NCBI RefSeq assembly: GCF_029852145.1
Contig: NC_079975.1
Span: 1,364,001 to 1,428,000, forward strand
Direction: 5' to 3'
DNA from: Microplitis mediator
Lineage: Eukaryota > Arthropoda > Insecta > Hymenoptera > Braconidae
Length of the DNA stretch: 64,000 nucleotides
The notes under the pieces are model-generated. The model saw only the letters and a list, made by a program, of their open reading frames with translations, did no database searches and was not told the origin of the DNA. Shown piece by piece: positions 50,982 through 61,954 of the stretch. The first letter of the stretch is position 1; every line of letters begins with the position of its first letter. The translations under genes and the position numbers were made by a program.

Positions 50982-50995
50982 GTTTCTATGGCAAC
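50982..50995 (+). promoter_or_regulatory. X-box (RFX binding site) of NME7
   Basis: GTTTCTATGGCAAC fits the ciliary X-box consensus GTHNYYATRRNAAC at every position. It ends 54 bp before the NME7 start codon, inside the usual position window for X-boxes of ciliary genes in nematodes and flies. RFX factors drive cilium genes in animals; use in this species is inference. Confidence 0.65.
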
Positions 50996-51048
50996 TAATT
51001 AATTTCAATCGTAATTTTCAATTTTAATAAGTAAATATATAATCAAAA

Positions 51049-54000
51049 ATGTCAGATCTTACGGAAAAATATATTTTTGAAGCGGAATGGTTTGACAATG
51101 CGTCTGGAATTTTCAAAAAATTTTATTTGTACTATTTTCCTGCTGACAACACTATTGAGCTGGTAAATGAAATTTTTTTTTTAATTAATACCCGAAAAAT
51201 AGTCAGTGGTTAATCATTAATTGTCTGTTTATTTTCAAATTTCAGTTTGACATAAAAAACAAGAAAATATTTCTCCGTCGAACGAAATGCGAAGGCGTTA
51301 ATTTGAAAAATTTATTCATCGGCTCAGTTGTCACGATATTTTCCAGGCCGATGAAAATAATCGATATTGCTGATGGTGCAACTAGAAATCGATTGAGTAA
51401 AACGATGCAAAAGTAAATTTTCAATACTTATTACTATCATTATTACTTTTTATTTATGATTTAAAGGTTACGTCTTCAGCGGCCCGAAAAATTACCTAGT
51501 AGTTTTTTTCGGTTAATCTTTAAAATACTCAAATTTTTATGATCCTGAAGTTAGCAGACATTTAAAAATTTTTGAATTTTTGTTTCTCAACAAATTAATT
51601 GCAAAAAAATAGAATAAAAATATGCACATGTAGAAAATTTTAAAAACTACAGGTGCAATTTTTTCAAACATTTTTTTTTTTTATGGTTTATCGTCTAAAA
51701 AAAAATCCAAAAATTATTAGACGTCTGCTAACTTCAGTATCATAAATTTTTCTCTAGAATATTGTCAACTGAACTTAGAAGTACTAAAAAAAAATTTCAA
51801 ATTATTTTTTAATTTTATTTTTATAACTTTTCGATGAGGGTCTTTGGATGGCCTCGAATGAGGTCATCGTTTGCGTGATAGTTTTTTTCAGAGAAACTAA
51901 AAAAATTAAATATATCAACTTAATGTTAAGTCATGTAATTATTTGCTATTTAGCAAATTTTTTTTCAGTTAATTATTTGGCTTTAATTCCGATTTTGGAC
52001 TAGAAAAAAATTTTTTACTTGAGACTAACAATTTATTTATGAAAAAAATTAAGCAAAAACTTGTCCAATCAAACTATAATTAACGTATTATAGTAATAAA
52101 TAATTATTTATTTCATTTTTTTTGCCTGCGCGTGAAGAAAAAAATAAATACATTCATTTTTTCCGGTGCGGTTCTAAAAAGTTCCATTGAAAACTGATAA
52201 AAATGGAATAAAAAAATGGTTTGAAATTTTTTCTATGTAATTCAAGGATCATTTCAAAATATTCAGAAAGAATTTCTTTGTACGGACAAAAAAAATCCTA
52301 ATTTTTTGGCCTTCCGTCAGAGATTTTTAACCTCTTACGCGAAGGAAATGTTTTTTCTAAACTCAGTTAAGAAAATTTGAATTCTCTGAATCTATTCAAA
52401 TATTTTTCAAATATTTAAGGACATTCGCTCTATTGACACCGGAATTGATAAATAATATGGGAGAAATATTCAAAATAATAGCGGCACATAATCTCCATAT
52501 CGCAAACGTGAAAATGTGTATGCTGGAGGAGTCTGATGTCGAAAGAATTTACAGACACGATAATATTCCGTAAGATTTTTCTAACTATTTGTAGACTGCA
52601 GATAGAATTCAACAGACAATTAAGTTGTTTATTTAAAAATTTTTTTAGTCACATGAAATATATCTTAACGTCGAAGCCAGTCGTTATGTTAATGTTGATA
52701 GGAGACAATGCAGTAAATCGTTGGAATGAATTAATTAGTTTTAGTGATAATATTTCTGGTGGGGAAAAGTCAAAAGTGTCATTACATGAACGATTCGCTA
52801 AAGATGCAAGAGATAATTTGTTTTATGGCTCGCCGAATGTTGACGCTGCTGAACAAGTAATTTTCAGTTTAAATTATTCGTTTACTAACAAGTTATTCTG
52901 GTTTTCCTTTTGAAAAATTGATTTTTCTTGATTTTTCAATAAACATATGCTTTGAAATTTTCATTGAATAGATTCTCCATCATCCTGTGATTTTTTTACA
53001 ATCAGAAACTAGTGACACTATTTTTTAGAACCGAATTCCATAACCCATTTTTCGAAATGGAATTTTTTGAATTGTCTTGAAAACAGAAACTAATGATCCG
53101 ATTTTTCTAAAAATAAATTCATTAATTCTTTGAAAAATTCCGGTTATCAAAAATTTTCAAGTGCAGAACCCAAATGACTTGTTAATTAAAAAAGAAAATG
53201 AATTAATTATTGATTTGACTATTAAAATTAGGAACTAGATTTTTTCTTCCCAACCTCAAAATTAAAAAAACACAAATTTCGAAATACGGCAACTCTAAAA
53301 AATTGCACTTGTTGCATAATAAAACCTCATGCAGTCCAATCCGATTTGATCGGTAAGTTTTCAATGTTTAAAAAAAAAAAAAAAATTTAACAGTAACAAC
53401 TATCGTTTTTCCAAGGAAATATTGTTGAAGACATTCAAAAATCCGGTTACACAATATCTGCGCTTCAGCAATTCAATATCGACCCAATAAACGCCGAAGA
53501 ATTTCTCGAAGTCTACAAAGGAGTTTTAGCCGATCACGGGGTAATTTTTTTTAGCTCAAAAAATACAAAACCCGCTTGCTAAATATTTAAAAATAATTTT
53601 TTTTATTAACAGTAATATAGTAATAAGACAATTGAAATAATTATTTAATAAATCCAAGGCCCATCTTTAATCCACTTATTTAATTAATAAAAAAAAACCA
53701 AGTTTATTCATGTAGAAAAAGAGCAATTTAATATTCGAAAAAATTAAACTTTCGTCTAGGCTATGGTCGCTGAATTACAGTCGGGACCTTGCGTCGCCAT
53801 GGAAATAACTCACAGAGATGAATCCATAAACGTTCCGCTCGAGTTTAGAAAACTTTGTGGTCCAATGGATCCAGTAATTTACTTTTTTTTAAAAACACTT
53901 CTCCTTTTTCCTTATTATTCAGGTCAACGATATTTCAAAATCCGTCTTTCGTTACAGGAAATTGGTAAACAATTACGACCGAATACTTTACGCGCGAAAT

Positions 54001-54185
54001 ATGGAAACACGAAAATCCAAAATGCTGTTCATTGTTCAGATTTACCCGAGGATGGTTTACTCGAAGTAATTATCCCGCCAATTAATTAACTAACCACTTA
54101 ATCAACTGACCTATCAATCAATCAATCAATCAATTAATTAATTAATTTACAGGTGGAATATTTCTTCCGCATCCTCGACAGTTGA
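51049..54185 (+). CDS. Nme7: Nucleoside diphosphate kinase homolog 7 (complete, 9 exons)
   Basis: NME7 is a gamma-tubulin-ring and axonemal doublet protein. Exons: 51049-51162, 51246-51412, 52420-52569, 52649-52856, 53232-53352, 53416-53540, 53760-53873, 53958-54065, 54153-54185. All joins keep frame; 379 residues against 376 in human. Domains: DM10 (about 3-91, with YIFEAEWFDNASG and FLRRTKCEG), NDK-A (about 94-225), NDK-B (about 236-376). NDK-B keeps CCIIKPHAV with Lys244 and QNAVHCSDLPEDG with the phosphate-accepting His358. In NDK-A the corresponding Lys is Thr100 (LLTPEL) and the His is Tyr203 (NLFYGSP), so that domain should be inactive as a kinase. The ATG has insect-style context (TCAAAAATG) and an in-frame TAA just upstream. 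Intron 2 carries a family A element. Divergently arranged with DAW1, another ciliary gene. Confidence 0.95.
51539..51743. repeat. MITE-like element, family A (copy in NME7 intron 2)
   Basis: Intact 205-bp copy from ATGATCCTGAAGTTAGCAGA to TGCTAACTTCAGTATCAT. Very close to 40165-40363, so probably a young copy. Confidence 0.85.
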
Positions 54186-54254
54186 ATGGAAATCAAAACA
54201 TCCCAACTTTTTGTACCGACAAACAATTTTTATTTTTTTAATTTTATAAATATA

Positions 54255-54260
54255 AATAAA
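54255..54260 (+). terminator. NME7 poly(A) signal
   Basis: AATAAA 70 nt past the NME7 stop codon. Confidence 0.55.
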
Positions 54261-55479
54261 TATTTAAACGAAAAATATAAATATGTGCATTATTAATTTC
54301 TCATTTAATTTAATGGCGTAATAAAAAAATGTTTATGACCGATAACGCTGGCAGTCGTAAGTCACAGTCAATAATCAAGAGTAGTTGGAGTAATTAAAAA
54401 AAAATATATCGTAACAATTGTTCTTAAAAAAAAAAAAAAGACATATGTTTAATATTATTGCATAAGAATATGAAAAGTATGATACTTGTAGTATTTCGCA
54501 CATTCTTCAGTTGACAAAACAATAAACACGCATAATAAAAATCCAAATAATTGCATGTTTGCGTAAATATATATGTATATATATATGCAAACTTTTTTAA
54601 AACATTTATTATAAATAAATGAACATTAGTATTAAGTTTGCGTCGTCCTTGGGAACGAATGTGTTGAATGAATATTTTTTTTCGCCACTAGACCCAATGT
54701 TTGATTCAATTACATGGTCATCTGATGAAAAATCGAACAATCGTTATTACAAAAGAGTAATCACTTTACAACATAAAATAATGATAACAATGATAAATAA
54801 AAATAATAATAAAGACGAAGGCAAAGTAACATCAGTGAGTTCTCATTGGCTTATTAGGAAATTAACTTCCGTTCTTGTCGTCGACACGGTGGATCGGCAA
54901 TATTAAGAGCCAGTCCGGAGTATGACATCGACTGACGTACTTCGCTCTTTTTAAGTTACTCTTTAGTTTGTTGTATTATTTTTTTTTTTTTTTTAATCAA
55001 CTTTTTTATTAATCAACGGCCGATTAATTTTCACTAATTAACGATTTTTTTTTTTACGATTTATCGGTAGTATTATGCGGGTCCGTGATACGGAATATTA
55101 TTACGTTATTTATTATTATCTCAGCCGATTTTATTTACATTTTTATTTAGCAAAGGTACAAATTATGTAATAGTGTATCAGATATATTTCAGTTAACGAC
55201 ACAAAAGTGCTAGTTTTATCAAGGACGTGAAGTGTTGATGATTATTTATATATATCGCATCCTTTTGATCTCATTTTTTTCACGTGACTTTTGTTCAAAA
55301 ATTTAATTATTGTAATTAATAAAATTTTAATTAATATTTCAATCGCTAGTATATTTTTGAAAATTCAATAATAATTTATCAGCAAAATGACTTGATCAGT
55401 AATCAAATTCCTGAGCAAATACATACGGAAAAATTTTTTTTTTTTTATTTTTGATAGAACCCAAAAAAAATAAGTAAAA
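54261..55479. other. Spacer between NME7 and the MFSD6-type gene
   Basis: About 1.2 kb, AT-rich. It contains a 95-codon ATG-initiated frame (54619-54906) with no recognised motif, and a slightly GC-richer patch at about 54840-54950. A TCAGT word near 55188 could mark the transporter transcription start. I see no supported gene. Confidence 0.5.
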
Positions 55480-58400
55480 ATGCTACTGATTGGAAGCTTC
55501 TTCCGAAGAATATTTAAGGACTTGCGGCAAAAAGAGCTGCTGCCGTTGAAATTAATATTTTTTGTCCAAGCCTCGAGTAAGTTTTTACTATTTATTATTT
55601 TTAAAAATTTAAATTAAAATGCAAGTAGAGAAAAAAAGTTACGTAAATTAGTTATTAAAATATAAGACAATTGAATAAGAAATAAATAAATTATTTAATA
55701 ATCAGCACTATACGTCCTCTATCCTTATCTCACGATACACATGAGAGAACTTGGAATAAATGTTGAAGAAACGGCAATTATGAGCGCGGTAACTCCGTTC
55801 ATAGCAATTGTAATGCCGCCGGTTGCTGGAGTCGTCGCTGATCGTATAGGAAATTTCAAGGTAATAATCAAGATATTTTTTATATGGAGTAAAAAAAAGT
55901 GGGTTATCTACCCGCGAAAAATGAATCACATGTCGCCATATATGCACTGAAAAAAAATTTCGGAGTGAACGCGAGATTTGTTTTATTTATTTAATTCCCT
56001 CCAGAAATTTAGTCCAGAGCTGAGTTTGAACTGAAAACTCCGGATCAAAGTGGATAAGAATCGAAACCAAATTCAAATCCCTTCGCTGAAAACAAGCTCC
56101 CTATTTACCCGATATGTAGAGTGATTTTTTTTCAGACCCTCCGGAACTCTGAGCGACAGAGTGAACTTGAATTGAAATAAAATCCGGATTCACTCCCAAT
56201 TTTTTACATGATACTGAACTCAGCCGACGTCCAATAATTTTTGGATTTTTTTTAAACAATAAATTATTAAAAAAAAAATATTTGAAAAAATTGCACCTAT
56301 AGTTTATCAAATTTTCTACATGTGCATATTTTTATATATATATTTTTTTAAAATTAAGTCGTTAAAACAAAAATTCAAAAATTTTAAATTGTCTGCTGAC
56401 TTCAAGATAATATTTTTTACAGTGTATGATCTATATATGTCCATAATAGATCATATATGGCCATATGTGATAAATTTTCGACGGAAATAAAATAAAAATG
56501 AGGGTTTATTTTATTTAGATAATGCTGTCATTCTTTTCATCACTGGGAGGTGCAGCAGCACTTCTTTTACTGTTAGTTCCAGTCGGTAGAGTGACTGTTA
56601 AGTATCCAGAACAAATTGTTATGGATTTAGGCTGCTCTAGAAATGACAGTAATATAATAATAACGATTAATCAAATGAATCATCATTGTGATAATCGTGT
56701 TAATCTTGATATAATAGCCGGTGTACAAAGCTGCGGTTATATTTGCCACGTTGATTTGCACAATCATACTCATCTCGACTATATTTTGACGTCAAAATCT
56801 TATTCCGTTGAGTTTTTATATGATAATTATTTTAACGAGAGTAAAAAACAACGCGTTAAGTATAATCGACCTTACGCCGATTATAATCAGGTACAAAATT
56901 CAAAACACATTTGTTTGTTTAGTTATTAAGACAACTGGGGTAAGATGAGCTGCCTGATAAAATATTTAGCTTCGTGCGTTTGCTGCACAAAACTTGTTAG
57001 TTCAGGCTTTGATGAATAAATAAATCTGATTACAGTTTTTTTTATCAGCGTTAAGTTTTATCGAAAGCAAGATAACATTTTTAGTTTTTATTTTCTTATT
57101 TCGAGATGTTCTGATTTTCGAACAATACAAGCCCTCAATTTTTTGAAATTTGGATCATGTATTTTTGGTTGAATTTTGTGCAAAATTTAATTTCAAGTTC
57201 GTCAGAAAAAAAAACTGCAAATTTTTTATAAAAAAACAAATTTTCAGAACTTGATTATAAAGTCGTTGAATTTTTTTTTAAGAAAACATAAAAATTGCAC
57301 ATTATTGATGTTCTTGGTATCCAATTTTACAAATTACACTTAATTATCTAAATCATAATAAAGCGGGATCTGAAAAAATGTTCTCTGCTTTCAGTTAACA
57401 AACAAAGAGATTTCAGTAATTTTAATTTTATTTACTTTTGTTTCCACGTTAAATTTAAATGTTCACGCGTGTTGTTTAAAAAAAAAAACAACAACAAATA
57501 AATTAAAAAGGAAATCAATAATTATGAAATTTTTTTGACAGCTCATTTTACTCCGGAAGTCTTGGTCTGTTATTTATAATTAATTAAGTCAAATAATAAA
57601 AATAAATTGAGTAATGTATAAACAACTTTTTTCAAGACAACAATGACACGTGATGAAGTATTGGAACACCGTGTATTTAGGAACAATGAGTATTATAATT
57701 CATGCATACGTCAATTATCACGTAGCACAGTATTTTTTCCCACTGATAATCACTTGGAATTTACTTGCCTCACCTCAAATCACTTAGAAACAGAGAGCAA
57801 CTCAACGACCAACAAAACAGTCTGTAATTTCAAGCAATCTCCTACTGAAATAACTCCAGTAAGTGATAAATATATATTTTCCCGGCGGAATACAAAACAT
57901 GAAATACAAAATTAATTAGTAAAGTAATTTATTTAGGATCCAAATGACCGGGGATTCACAGCCAAAGTAAGGGCTCTGGTCGACTCGGATCTGGACGTCT
58001 TGGAAAAAAGGAAAAGATTTATTGTGGAAAAATTACGTACCGAAGAAAACGCGAACTGGAATTTGGGAAAATGCGAATCTTTGAACCGGCCGTACAGGGT
58101 TTCGGCTCAGGTGTCGGTTGATGATGTGGAAGATCCTAATTTCGATAATAATTTGAATTTCAAAGGATGCAGTGAACGCTGCATTATCACCGCGCCGAGA
58201 AATGATATTTGTACCAACAAAGATACTGTCATAGAATACAATATACAGTTGACTTTTTGGCTTTACTTAGCAATTCGTGTTTTTATAAGTAATTTTTTTT
58301 TATTATCATTCATTTTAATCGAACTGTGAAGTGCCCAATTTTATTTCCGACCGAAAAATAATGAATTAATTATTTTATTGTAATAAAGTAGCGGATTTAT

Positions 58401-61049
58401 TTTTTGATTCATAATTAAGAAGACCGCTAACTTTTGAACGCCCGAAATTGGTGACTAATATTGAGTTTGAATAATTTTTTTCAATAATAAATTTCAAGTT
58501 TACGTCTAAGCTCATGTTGATTTCAAAATCCATTGATTCAAAAATAGATCGCGTTTCCGTGCACTTTTTATTCGCGGATTTGAAAAATTTTATGAAAGTT
58601 TTTTTAAACGCCTGGTGCACAATTACAGTCGATATTTCCATAGTAACTATTTTTTAAAAATCAATTTATTAATAATTTGAAGCCTCTAGTTTCTATTAAA
58701 ATTTTTGAACTAATAATCAGGTTGGAAATTAAAAATTGAATCTCCATTGCACGTTTTGATAACCGACAATTTTTTTCCTCATCACAACACATTTTAATGA
58801 ATTAAATTTCAGGCATTATTGGCGGCACAGCATTCGCGATGTTCGAAGGTGCAGTTATCGCAATATTACGTGAACAAAATGCTGATTATGGGCTACAAAG
58901 AATTTATGGTAGTATTGGTGGTATGATATCATCACCATTATCAGGAATGCTAATTGATTATGCCAGTACCGGTAAAGAATACACCGATTTCAGGTAATAA
59001 AAAAAAAAAAAAAAAAAAATCAACAACAACAAATCGCTCAACTTAAATTGAGGAAATAAATTTGGCTTTAAAAGTGAAGCATTGAAACGTGAGTTTGAAC
59101 TCGTAAATAAATGGATTTAAATATTAACTTTATTACAGGCCAGCGTTTTATTTGTACGCGGGACTCAAAGTGGTATCTGGTGGGTTGATGCTCGCAATTA
59201 ATCTCGAATTTAAGTCGCCGGCCCACAACGTCTTAAGTGACGTTATCAGCGTGCTGAAGAACGTCGAAATAGTCGCGCTGTTGCTGGCTTGCTTTATGCT
59301 AGGTTATTATTATTTATATTCAAAAAACCTTATTTACGTGTGCGCTTAATAGTCTTGTCTCATATTTTAAATATCATTGATCATCTATCATTGAAAGGTG
59401 ACGCAAACGGATGTGTCAATAACACCGGCCGTAACGTCCGTGCGAAATTACAATTTCGTCTTCAAGGTCTTGTTTAATGACCTCCAAAAAATTTTATTAT
59501 ATCAAATAAACACTTATTATCATTGCTCTTTAATTACTTGTCATAAAAACTTGTTTTTTTATCTGCAAATATTTTGACTTTTTTTAAATATTTGAACAGT
59601 TTTAATTCACACAAATGTATGAATGTGTTATTTTTTTTTACGGCTGTAAAAATCATCTGATTTACGGGCGAGCTTAAAAAATGATAACACGTGAAATAAA
59701 TTCCGGGAAAAATAAAATAAAAATTTTTTATTACGTAGGTACGGCATGGGGTTACGTCGAGTCCTTCCTCTTCTGGTTTCTCCAAGATCTAGGAGGTTCA
59801 AGGTCACTGATGGGTATCACAATAACCGTCGGTGGAATAGCCGGGATTCCTCTTCTAGTGTTATCTGGTCCGATTATCAAAAGGATTGGTCACGCAAATG
59901 TTTTATTCATCGGTTTTGTTTTCCATGCAATTCGTTTACTTGGTAATTTATTATCATTATCTAATGCCTTTAAATTTATGATTGAATTCAGCCTCCCACT
60001 TTCATAAAATGTAACAATTTCTTCCATAATAAAATAAATTTCCATGAGTAAAAGTTAAAATTTCCAGGTTACTCGCTAATTTACAATCCATGGCACAGTT
60101 TGATATTCGAGGCATTGGAATCTGTAACAACATCTCTGAGTTTTACTGCAGTTGTTACGTACGCTGCTAAATTGTCTACCACAACAACCGACTCATCTAT
60201 TCAAGGTCTTCTAGGCGGTCTTTATTACGGCGTCGGTAAGTAAACCAACGTACTTACACTTACTGTCTAAGTACATCCGATAATTTATGTTCATTTTAAT
60301 AAGATCATCCTCGCTCTGGTCTGACTAATAAAGTCTCCGCTCATTTAATATTTAATGTTATTGTCTTCTTAGACTTCGGCACAATTAAATTTTTACGAGT
60401 TACAATGAATTGATAAATAAAAAACTTAACTGCTACTGGTAGCTGTCAATAACAATAACAATAAATACATAAAAATGTTCCAGGCAAAGGGGCAGGAAGT
60501 CTAATGGGAGGTTTTATAATGAAAGCAGTCGGGACACGTCCGACTTATCAAATATTTTCGGTGGTATCATTAGTAAGCGGTCTTATATATTTCTTCTTCA
60601 ACATGTGCTATCTGCAAAAGCGCCCGCAAGTCGAGGGGAACGATATTGTGAAGAAGGAGCCGAAGAAGTCGGTGGAGAACGGAGTGAACTTGGGGGAGAA
60701 AAATAATAAAAATGAGCTGAATATTAAATACAACAAGAGCAAGAAGGGAAACGAAAACGGCGGACTGAAGAAGAATATTGAAATAAATTTAAAGGCCATC
60801 GAGGCAGCCGCCAACGGGAGCAAAGCCGCCGAGGCTGAGGCTCAGGACGTCGACGTTATCAAACGCATGCCGGAAGAGAATCCCAAGATTAAGAAGAACA
60901 AGAATAAGAAGCTTAAGAATAGCAATGAGATGAATTTAAATAAGATCGATACCAGGGACGGGGCTACGAATCCGGGGTTTCTGGATGATCGTAATGACGA
61001 GAGTCAGTGCAATGTTACTGTTGAGAAAGTACCGGAAGACAATAAGTGA
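55480..61049 (+). CDS. Mfsd6: MFSD6-type major facilitator transporter (complete, 10 exons)
   Basis: Multi-pass membrane protein of the MFSD6 branch of the major facilitator superfamily; substrate unknown. Exons: 55480-55576, 55706-55860, 56519-56890, 57637-57858, 57937-58288, 58813-58993, 59139-59302, 59739-59942, 60068-60235, 60484-61049; in frame, 826 residues (human MFSD6 791). Signature text: KLIFFVQASSTLYVLYPYL and GVVADRIG (MFS loop 2-3) near the start; a long Cys-containing, Asn-rich loop (about 115-370) as in the family; then GTAFAMFEGAV, GYVESFLFWFLQDLGGS, SLMGITITVGGIAGIP, YNPWHSLIFEALES and GGLYYGVGKGAGSLMGG. After the last membrane helix (about 664-685) comes a Lys/Asn/Glu-rich tail of about 135 residues. 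The ATG is preceded by an in-frame TAA. Exon 7 uses a weak donor (GTTATT). Introns hold repeat elements. Confidence 0.93.
55945..56207. repeat. CGGAGT-family element in transporter intron 2
   Basis: Begins CACTGAAAAAAAATTTCGGA and ends near ACTCCCAATTTTTTACAT. The interior is GGAGTGAACGCGAG, CTCCGGATCAAAG, ATCCGGATTCACTCC. Directly abuts the next element. Confidence 0.6.
56208..56411. repeat. MITE-like element, family A (reverse copy)
   Basis: From ATGATACTGAACTCAGCCGA to TGTCTGCTGACTTCAAGATA, with GCACCTATAGTTTATCAAAT in the centre. Abuts the previous element in transporter intron 2. Confidence 0.7.
56937..57557. repeat. Inverted-repeat element in transporter intron 3 (GGGGTAAGATGAGCTG)
   Basis: About 620 bp between CTGGGGTAAGATGAGCTG and the near-inverse CAGCTCATTTTACTCCGG. 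It resembles a decayed relative of the GGGGCAAAGTGGGCC family, where the word has become GGGGTAAGATGAGC. It fills most of the 746-bp intron. Confidence 0.5.
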
Positions 61050-61118
61050 TAGATTCTTGTTGCTGGATACACACGATTATAAAGTCCTTTGCTATACCTT
61101 AGATATAAATGATGAATG

Positions 61119-61168
61119 AGTGTGTTTGTATGTTTGTGTGTGTGTGTGTGTGCGTGTGTGTGGGTGGG
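61119..61168. repeat. TG dinucleotide microsatellite
   Basis: A TG run in the 3' untranslated region of the transporter gene, 70 nt past its stop codon. Confidence 0.85.
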
Positions 61169-61465
61169 AGTGTTGTGAAATTGTCACACAGATGCTGGAC
61201 TTGTTAAAGGCGTCTTGCAAACGCTGATGAGACTATTACGATACAATTTTCTCATCGTTGTGAATGATATTGGTACTTCCGGATACTCAGTATACGTGAC
61301 ATGCAACCAGATGTTATATATGTGATAAAGTGATAAGTTAGTCAAGTTCTTGAGGCTCAGTATTGTAAAATCAGAAATGTTACTAATGAATATTAATAAT
61401 AATTCATTGTTGTTATTAAATTTTAATTAATTGTATATATAGAAATATAAAAATTGTTTTATCTG

Positions 61466-61471
61466 AATAAA
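61466..61471 (+). terminator. Transporter poly(A) signal candidate
   Basis: AATAAA 417 nt after the transporter stop codon, giving a plausible 3' end about 0.4 kb before the next gene's promoter. Confidence 0.5.
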
Positions 61472-61904
61472 TGATTATAATTATTTGATTATTTTTATTT
61501 ATTTAGGTCAGTATCTAAAAGGCAGTGGCGTAGAAAATTTAATAAGAATTAATTTTTGAGAATTATTTAAATAAAAATTATGACCTAATTCTGAACGCAG
61601 ATTTTCAAAAAAAAATTTTTAATGTCCGAAATTGGGTTCACTCAAAATGGCTCAAACAAAAAACCTGAAATAATGCCCCGAAACTTAACTTTCCTTTTTC
61701 TAATTTTTTTTTTCCCTTTTCTTGTAAAAATTAAAAACCCCGGTCGCAGTCTACTAAAAAATAAATTTATCTTTAAAATAACCTGCATGACCATAACGGT
61801 CCAAGTTTGCCAACGTAATTAGACAGTCTTTGTTCATGATTACGAGTATTTAGCGCATTTAATAGAACACACATAAAGTTTTGTACAGTTATCAGCGGCG
61901 AGTC

Positions 61905-61910
61905 TATATA
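61905..61910 (+). promoter_or_regulatory. TATA box of the terminal gene
   Basis: TATATA in GAGTCTATATAGGAAAG, followed about 31 nt downstream by an initiator-like TCA (61936-61938). This predicts a very short leader (about 17 nt) before the ATG at 61955. Confidence 0.5.
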
Positions 61911-61954
61911 GGAAAGCAGAAAGTCGTTAAAGGAGTCACAGATTGTCCATAACG

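Noticed and set aside
54619..54906. 95-codon ATG frame between NME7 and the transporter
   Set aside because: No motif and low-complexity stretches; might be part of a 5' leader, but I cannot support a gene.
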